Of a DNA stretch of 64,000 bases, positions 59,001-64,000 are shown one piece after another. The stretch is from Erpobdella octoculata (Eukaryota; Annelida; Clitellata; Hirudinida; Erpobdellidae). Under the pieces are notes generated by a model that saw nothing but the letters and a program-made list of their open reading frames with translations, made no database searches and was not told where the DNA came from. The stretch's first letter is position 1, and every line of letters starts with the position of its first letter. A program made the translations under genes and the position numbers. The DNA is taken from NCBI GenBank assembly GCA_963978895.1, contig OZ022245.1, forward strand, positions 2,501 through 66,500, given 5' to 3'.

Positions 59001-61765
59001 TAACAATGATCAGAATTCAGTGAAATTTTGTGACCAAATTAAAAAAAAATTCAAGGCACTTGTAGGAAGAGGGAGTAAATTTGTACGAAGTCAAAATATT
59101 TCATTGAATTCTGATCATGGGTGTAGCGCAGGGCCAGCTTTTCCAAGTACCTCTGGGGTCGTTTTTGACCTCAATTGTAGGAGAAGGATTAAAAACAAGC
59201 TGTTAATGTTTTATATAGTAATGAACAAATATGTTATTAGTATTTTATTATTTACTTTAGTCAGTCAATAATCTATTACACCTGCTCCTTAAAAGAAATG
59301 AGCTGTAAATTAAATTGTTATTGAGATTTTAGTGTTAATAAAATCAGAAATAACCTGCTTCAAAAAATATTTGTTTGGATCTTTCTGCAGGTATTCATGA
59401 GATTTCAAAAATTGTTGCTGGAGAAGAAGTTGGACAGGAAGAGGAAGTGGTTCCGATCGTGTTCGAGGAAGAGATGATCTACTTGGGAAGAATAAAAAAA
59501 ATTTTAAATTTTTATGAGATGATCTACTTGGGAAGAAACAAAATTTTTTTTAAATTTTTATTCATAAAACATAAGGAGAAAATTTGTTTGAATTTTTACT
59601 GTTAATTACATTGTCATGTTCACCAAAAATTAATCACCATCATGTTCAATGGTTTTTTATGATTATGAACAATAGATATCTTTTAAAAAATACTTTTATC
59701 TCGTTCATAAGTAACGGAAACTGCTCGGCTTCTATATACATACACGGTTAACTTACCAAGATCACCAAGAGCGTCCGGGTATTAAATTCTTTTAAAAATA
59801 CAGCACTACTTCAAACCAAATTGATAATATGGAAACATGTCATCACCACCTACACTGCATTCAAAGCAAACATCTCAAACATTTCCAGATTCTCGTTCTA
59901 CCGACCAACCTGGCAATCAATAGAGCCTGAACCTGAAAGTAGGCTTCAGTTAGACTGGGAGTGTCATTCCTATTGAGCTGACATGGAATTCCAGCGGAAA
60001 GTCCTGAGAATGCTCCCCCCTGCGAAGCTATGTCGCTTCCTGAACCGGTATTGTATGGTTGCTTGGTTCTGGCCCCAGCGGTTTGCAGGGCAGGGAAAAA
60101 GCCTCCTCCATCTCCAACCAGAGGTAAGCTTCCATAGTGACCTGGAGCCATAAGTTCTCTCTTCAACCCTGCAAGGCTCTGGATGAATTAAAAGTTGTAA
60201 AAAAAAATTTCAAAAATATATAAGTAAAGAAATTCCTTAAATTAATGGAAACGATATCCTACTAGATATCATCATTAACACCAACAAAACCAAGAAAAAC
60301 AATAAAATTATCATATTGAAAAAAACAAATGATTAAAATAATAATATAAAAATAATGACGATGACAACGAAGATGATGATAATTGGATGTTTATGTATTA
60401 GCTGAAAATAAACTAATAAAATTATTAAATTCTCAATCCTAAACTATATACATAAGATAAAAAAGCTTCAAAGACATAAATAAATGAATGAAAATAACAA
60501 TAAAAACTTAGTCAACATTAAAAAAAGTAATAAAGAATTCTGCCAATAAATAAAAATTTTGAATCTGTGATCACCATAGCAGCCATTTGGGAGCCATAAC
60601 TGTCTGGTAGCTGTATGTTGACAGGTGCATCTAACTGCATTCTGTTCTCTAAGCCTGCCGAGCTTTTAGTCTCCTAGAAAAGAAAACCCATAAATCACAC
60701 TTAAAATTTGTTGAATGAATAAACTCAAATTAAATAAAAATTTAGCGATGGGGACCACAAAATACATTCCACTGTGAATCAATGAACCCCCACCCCGTTA
60801 GAGTGACGTGGGACATACACTTTTATAAACCCCCCCACCATATTCCTTCACTTTAATCACACCTCATTAATCAAATCAAATCTGTACATGACTATGGAAC
60901 AGGCATCACTACCTAACAAAAAAGCGAATCTTTAAAAAACACAAATATTCAATAACTTCTTTTAAATGAAATAGGAAAGGAAAAAAATCATAAAATTTTT
61001 TGTATTTTCAACTGCAACAACAAAACAACTAAATTTTAGGTACAACATCACATTTATAGAGAAAAAATGTTCTCAGTGTGTTTCATATCTGAGCTTCTTA
61101 CAGCTCATTGGTTCCATGAGAACTTTGTTATTTGAGGACTCAGTTGTAAGCTAGCCTAGAGCTAAAGTTATATAGACAGAGAGAGACAGCAAGAGAGTGG
61201 TGCATACAACAAAACACTCAAATACAAATTTGCTGGGACAAGTTAACATATCTGCTTCTTGGGTATTCTACACCTCCTTGCTATTACGAATATAATTTGT
61301 GTTCTTCGATCTCAGATCATCTCTTCAACTGCAAAACCTGCGATTTCACCATAGAAATTAAAAACCCCATGCATCGTATATCTCCACTAACATACCACCA
61401 AATGTTATTATAGAGCCACCAACCATTATATTACCATAAATATTCTCTTATGGTACTTCTTAGATTTTGGTGAAATTAATTTCTATTTCTATTATCGCTA
61501 CAATGAAGTTGTTAATCAGTTTGTCAGTCTCTCATTCCCTTAAATCAAACCTTGATTAACAAAAGCATTAAAAAATACTTTTATGGATTTACAAATTTAT
61601 AAAATTTACATTAATAGCATTTAAATAAATAAATATTACAATGCATACAATTAGCAGCATTGTTTGATAAAATAAACAATTAATTAATTAAAATTAAACC
61701 AACTTCGACCGAGGATCCATGGGAATCAAAAAGTGGGGGAGAGTTCGGTGAGGAGTCGTGGTCAA
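55944..61765 (-). CDS. HDAC4: Class IIa histone deacetylase gene, HDAC4/5/7/9 type (multi-exon)
   Basis: A zinc-dependent lysine deacetylase of the class IIa type, expected to act as a nuclear-cytoplasmic corepressor with MEF2-type factors. Exons I can place, 5' to 3': 61765-61710, 60673-60575, 60178-59910, 59478-59355, 58903-58826, 58612-58450, 58300-58167, 57972-57864, 57361-57261, 57181-57072, 56788-56492, 56346-56228, 56077-55944. All joins keep one frame with GT/AG sites. The regulatory part has RTRSEP, a match to class IIa 14-3-3 phosphosites such as RTQSAP. The catalytic domain has [10 protein letters not shown] (His pair), VDWDVHHGN and [10 protein letters not shown] (zinc ligands), and LEGGYEL. 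The Tyr in LEGGYEL is the normal catalytic Tyr, which is His in vertebrate class IIa, so an active invertebrate-type enzyme is likely. The N-terminal Gln-rich/MEF2 region and the true start and stop were not found. Confidence 0.88.
56228..56346 (-). CDS. HDAC4: Deacetylase exon with [10 protein letters not shown] zinc ligand
   Basis: Encodes [20 protein letters not shown] and [19 protein letters not shown]. The Asp of AGFD is the third zinc ligand. The acceptor is CTGTTAG, and the donor splits the Cys codon before FGFM. Confidence 0.88.
56492..56788 (-). CDS. HDAC4: Deacetylase exon with VDWDVHHGN active site
   Basis: Encodes [16 protein letters not shown], then [38 protein letters not shown] and [11 protein letters not shown]. 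Two zinc ligands are in DVHHG. This is the most diagnostic exon: the run FFPGTGD plus GFNVN is typical of class II. Confidence 0.95.
57072..57181 (-). CDS. HDAC4: Deacetylase exon with RPPGHHAED
   Basis: Encodes [20 protein letters not shown] and [17 protein letters not shown]. It holds the catalytic His pair. The last codon (ATG) is split with the next exon. Confidence 0.92.
57261..57361 (-). CDS. HDAC4: Deacetylase exon with [11 protein letters not shown]
   Basis: Encodes [19 protein letters not shown] and [14 protein letters not shown]. It matches the conserved LPCGGVGVDSD block of class IIa enzymes. The donor is GTCAGT. Confidence 0.88.
57365..57640. repeat. AAATTAAATTAAT low-complexity tract in an intron
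   Basis: Overlapping AATTAAATTAA and AATTCCAAATT words repeat irregularly for about 275 bp in the intron between two catalytic exons. Confidence 0.7.
57864..57972 (-). CDS. HDAC4: Deacetylase exon with [13 protein letters not shown]
   Basis: Encodes [20 protein letters not shown] and a segment to DPLVL, aligning with the RKATLEELQTVH region of class IIa enzymes. The acceptor ATGCAG is clear. The 3' end at 57864 was chosen because it alone keeps the frame with the next exon. Confidence 0.72.
58167..58300 (-). CDS. HDAC4: Deacetylase exon starting the catalytic domain ([10 protein letters not shown])
   Basis: Encodes [19 protein letters not shown] and [20 protein letters not shown]. The LVYD..MLKH..C.C pattern opens the class IIa catalytic domain and includes Cys/His residues of its structural zinc site. 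The donor is GTAGTT. Confidence 0.9.
58450..58612 (-). CDS. HDAC4: Deacetylase linker exon, acidic
   Basis: Encodes [20 protein letters not shown] followed by a Ser-rich stretch ending SSSATG. DVIVIDD after acidic residues could be a SUMO-interacting-like motif; that is inference. It joins in frame to LVYDPMML. Confidence 0.75.
58826..58903 (-). CDS. HDAC4: Deacetylase linker exon (26 codons)
   Basis: Encodes [20 protein letters not shown] and RQIPSQ. It has clean TTTAG and GTATTC splice sites and phase 0 on both sides. Small exons like this would be missed by ORF scans. Confidence 0.7.
59355..59478 (-). CDS. HDAC4: Deacetylase exon with 14-3-3 site RTRSEP and Gln-rich helix
   Basis: Encodes [20 protein letters not shown] then [28 protein letters not shown] followed by a Gln-rich helix parallels RTQSAPLP and the QQQHQQFLEKH segment of vertebrate class IIa enzymes. 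The acceptor segment GATCTACTTGGGA (plus-strand sequence) is duplicated 43 bp away at 59519-59531. Confidence 0.75.
59910..60178 (-). CDS. HDAC4: Deacetylase exon, Gly-rich regulatory region
   Basis: Encodes [20 protein letters not shown], a Gly/Ser-rich stretch, and [14 protein letters not shown]. The donor at 59909 was chosen because it keeps phase with the next exon; a nearer GT at 59932 would not. No domain is recognised; the position matches the region between the phosphosites. Confidence 0.6.
60575..60673 (-). CDS. HDAC4: Deacetylase exon, duplicated in the outer block
   Basis: 33 codons in phase 0, [20 protein letters not shown] to GSQMAAM, with TTTTCTAG and GTGATC splice sites. Its broken copy is at 40472-40559. 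No domain is recognised. Confidence 0.62.
61710..61765 (-). CDS. HDAC4: Candidate upstream deacetylase exon ([10 protein letters not shown])
   Basis: 18 codons, [18 protein letters not shown], after GGCAG and before GTCGAAG, in frame with the next exon. The SSPNSP word resembles the Ser/Pro-rich linker of class IIa enzymes. It is short, so the call is tentative. Confidence 0.4.
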
Positions 61766-61905
61766 CTGCCAGATGAAAAAAATTGAAAAAAAATTACATG
61801 CTAACATGTATGCCATTACCTAAAACTCTTGCATACTTTAAGTAAAGTTTTTAAAAATTAAAGATTGTAATATCTTTACATCTACCCTATTTATTTCATA
61901 GACCT

Positions 61906-62224
61906 TTATGTATGGCTGTGATGCTGTGACAAAACATGTATGTATGTCTGTAATGCTGTGACAAAATATATATGTATGTCTGTAATGCTGTGACAAAATA
62001 TATATGTATGTCTGTAATGCTGTGACAAAACATATATGTATGTCTGTAATGCTGTGACAAAATATATATGTATGTCTGTAATGCTGTGACAAAACATATA
62101 TGTATGTCTGTAATGCTGTGACAAAATATATATGTATGTCTGTAATGCTGTGACAAAACATATATGTATGTCTGTAATGCTGTGACAAAATATATATGTA
62201 TGTCTGTAATGCTGTGACAAAACA
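61906..62224. repeat. 30-bp minisatellite, about 10 units, in 60-bp pairs
   Basis: Unit: TGTATGTCTGTAATGCTGTG then ACAAAAYATA. From the third unit on, the variable base alternates T/C (ACAAAATATA, ACAAAACATA), showing that the last expansions were in 60-bp dimers. Long frames on the minus strand here are repeat artefacts. Confidence 0.92.
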
Positions 62225-62826
62225 GCTCTTGTAACCTGATGGAAAATATTTCAACAATGTTAAAGCAAGTCAATGAAAACTATGATGAGCAAAAAATAAT
62301 TATTATCCTAATGACTAATTTACTTTTAAGTTTAATAAATAAATAAAAATATGAATAAAAACTTATAAAAATGTGCAAAAAGAAAAAAATTATTTATTTT
62401 TTTTTACTGTTCAGGAATATTGAAAATTTTTAAAAGTAAAATTAAAAACATGAAGGCACTCATTTAATATGTTTTTAAAAAGTTTATAAACACTGAGTGT
62501 CCCAAGCTCTTATTTTTTTTTTCTCAAAAAAAAAACTCAAGTAATACTATTCTAGTAGTAGGAAATTTTTATTTGTTTCTTTTTAGTGAATTTGGAAATA
62601 AAAGAGTCTTCGAAAATCAATATGCATGATAAATTTCAGTTCAATCTGAATATCGAAAGTGAATGTAAAATTGAATACGAGACATGGAAATCACAGAAAT
62701 ACTTAGCAAGTTAAATGGAAAAAAAATATAAAACAGTTGATTACAGGAGTATCCACTGATATCAAAACTTTTCGTCATTTTCGACTCATTACCACTAACA
62801 AAAGATCACAAAATTGTATTTCAATA

Positions 62827-62998
62827 CAGTGGTACTCCCTTTTTACGACCTTGAAAATGGGCCAAATATCCAGTCATAAAAGGGGGGTCTTAAATGGGGG
62901 GGGGGCGTTAGTCGGACTTCAAATCCAATCCGTCAGCGAAAAAACAGTAGAAAATGAGAAAGTCGTAAATGGGGGGTCGTTCGTGGGCAGTACCACTG
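62827..62998. mobile_element. 172-bp pogo/Tc1-type MITE
   Basis: The ends CAGTGGTACT and AGTACCACTG are inverted and flanked by TA on both sides (62825-62826, 62999-63000). The inverted similarity extends inward (CCCTTTTTACGACC against GGGGGTCGTTCGTGGG). There is no ORF. TA target sites and CAGTGG termini suit the pogo/Tigger branch of the Tc1/mariner group. Confidence 0.75.
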
Positions 62999-63017
62999 TA
63001 CTTATACATATATTAAA

Positions 63018-63112
63018 ATAGCTATTAATATAATTAATTAATTAATTAATATAATTTATTAACTAATTAATTAATTAATATAATTTATTAACTAATTAAA
63101 TAATTAATTAAG
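63018..63112. repeat. TTAATTAA-type simple repeat
   Basis: Repeated AATTAATTAATTAATATAA words in a short AT-only tract with two to three longer echoes. Confidence 0.75.
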
Positions 63113-64000
63113 AGAATAATAATAACATGGAGCAGCACTCTTTCTTTTGTACATTTCTCTCCTCTTGACGAGTTGTTGGTTGTTTCTTTGCATTACTCTC
63201 TGTCGTAGTGAAATCTTACACGATTTCATCTTCAAGGTTGGTTCAGAAACTGAATTATAAAAGATTATAGTGTTATCATACGAACTAATTGAAAATTTGA
63301 CAATAAAATTTTGTTTAAAATATAATTTAATGAAATACTAATAACTTTTTACATCCCAAAGACCAACAGAATTTCATTTTAGGACCGAAATTTAATAAAT
63401 AAATAAATAAAGTCATTTGAATTGTATAACTAGCAACATATATTCAAGTGTTGCATTCAAAACAAAACGTTTTAAAAATAGACTCATAGTAACCAGATAA
63501 TAATCCTAACTGAACCTGTTTTACGTAGGGGGTACTCATCTTCAAATCGGTTGAGTACGTGGAGTGGCGGTGACCATTTTGTATTCGTAGGTGGTGAATG
63601 TTGGTCGAGAGAGCTGTGCTGTGTTGACCTTTTTGTAATTTTGTAATTTACAGGAAGTGAAAAAGATGGTTAAAATAAGAAGAAATTAATCAATATAATA
63701 TGATGAATAAGTGAACTTAATAAATTAGTAATGTGATGAATTTTTAAATAACAACAGCTTGAACTAAAACGTACAACTTAGTACATTTTAAATGTTTCTT
63801 TCAGTGATTATTTTAGTGAACAAACTGAAATGTGCACTAAAAAAATTTTCTACTTTAAATCAAAGCAGAAGAATGAATATGTTGCATACCAACAGGATTT
63901 GAAGTACAAAAACCCTATCCAACAGCTAACACCATCCTAACAGCCAATGATGCAACAATCAAAAAATAAATTTAATACAGGTAACTTTAAGATCATCTCT
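63113..64000. other. Intergenic or upstream intron DNA
   Basis: No gene can be supported. A minus-strand ATG at 63537-63539 opens an 8-codon frame ending at a GT (MSTPYVKQ), which could be a first coding exon of the deacetylase, but nothing else supports it. Confidence 0.4.

Noticed and set aside
59740..59790. A further deacetylase exon before the GTAAGT at about 59752 (minus strand)
   Set aside because: The donor is strong, but the only open frame does not fit the phase of the neighbouring exons.
61838..62273. Minus-strand frames of 104-139 codons
   Set aside because: All three frames stay open through the 30-bp repeat; artefact.
63516..63539. First coding exon MSTPYVKQ of the deacetylase
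   Set aside because: Eight codons and a weak donor are too little. No link to the next exon could be tested by eye.

Overview
This window looks like the left end of a chromosome from an AT-rich invertebrate animal. It opens with (CCCTAA)n, the C-rich strand of a TTAGGG telomere. Farther in it carries an intron-rich class IIa histone deacetylase gene that keeps the catalytic tyrosine replaced by histidine in vertebrate class IIa enzymes. LINEs, inverted-repeat elements and short-tract repeats are scattered throughout. The species cannot be told from the sequence. TTAGGG argues against most insects.

The outer 22 kb is a layered subtelomere in which telomeric tracts alternate with retroelement DNA. 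From the tip inward the layers are: telomere (1-262); a 5'-truncated Penelope-like 3' end with a hammerhead ribozyme (about 359-536); telomere; a second copy of its last 95 nt (576-670); telomere (671-1683); a nearly perfect tandem array of a 990-bp unit (1684-16931; 15 full units plus a partial one, 16 hammerhead-like motifs); telomere; an endonuclease-lacking Penelope-like retroelement (about 17000-21901); telomere (21902-22067). Each insert has its 3' end toward the centromere, next to CCCTAA repeats. This is the orientation expected if reverse transcription is primed by the G-rich telomeric overhang. The large element has a partial ORF1 (Asn-rich, coiled coil), an RT ORF2 overlapping it in the -1 frame with a U UUU UUA heptamer just before the ORF1 stop, a long AT-rich 3' UTR, a hammerhead motif with the same 39-nt core as the 990-bp units, and a short tail.

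The most notable object is the 990-bp array. Each unit carries a minimal type I hammerhead with palindromic stem III, a Penelope-type tail, a 12-nt CCTAACCCTAAC telomere-complementary stretch and a tRNA-like pol III box pair. At its inner edge the array runs from this 12-nt stretch into a telomeric tract, and at its outer edge it stops mid-unit and is capped by telomere. My inference is a telomere-targeting, retrozyme-like element, possibly laid down by reverse transcription around a circular or multimeric ribozyme RNA primed at the chromosome end. Unequal recombination is the main alternative.

From 22068 to 33048 lies a satellite of about 200-bp units with hairpin-forming half-units and higher-order structure. 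From 33 to 64 kb there is gene-poor DNA with two copies of a segmental duplication (33405-40860 and 51457-60960). The outer copy gained a LINE at a site still empty in the inner copy, and lost the 5 kb that in the inner copy holds the deacetylase catalytic exons. The deacetylase gene (minus strand, exons between 55944 and about 61765) is the only probable host gene. Its exons join in frame with consistent splice phases.
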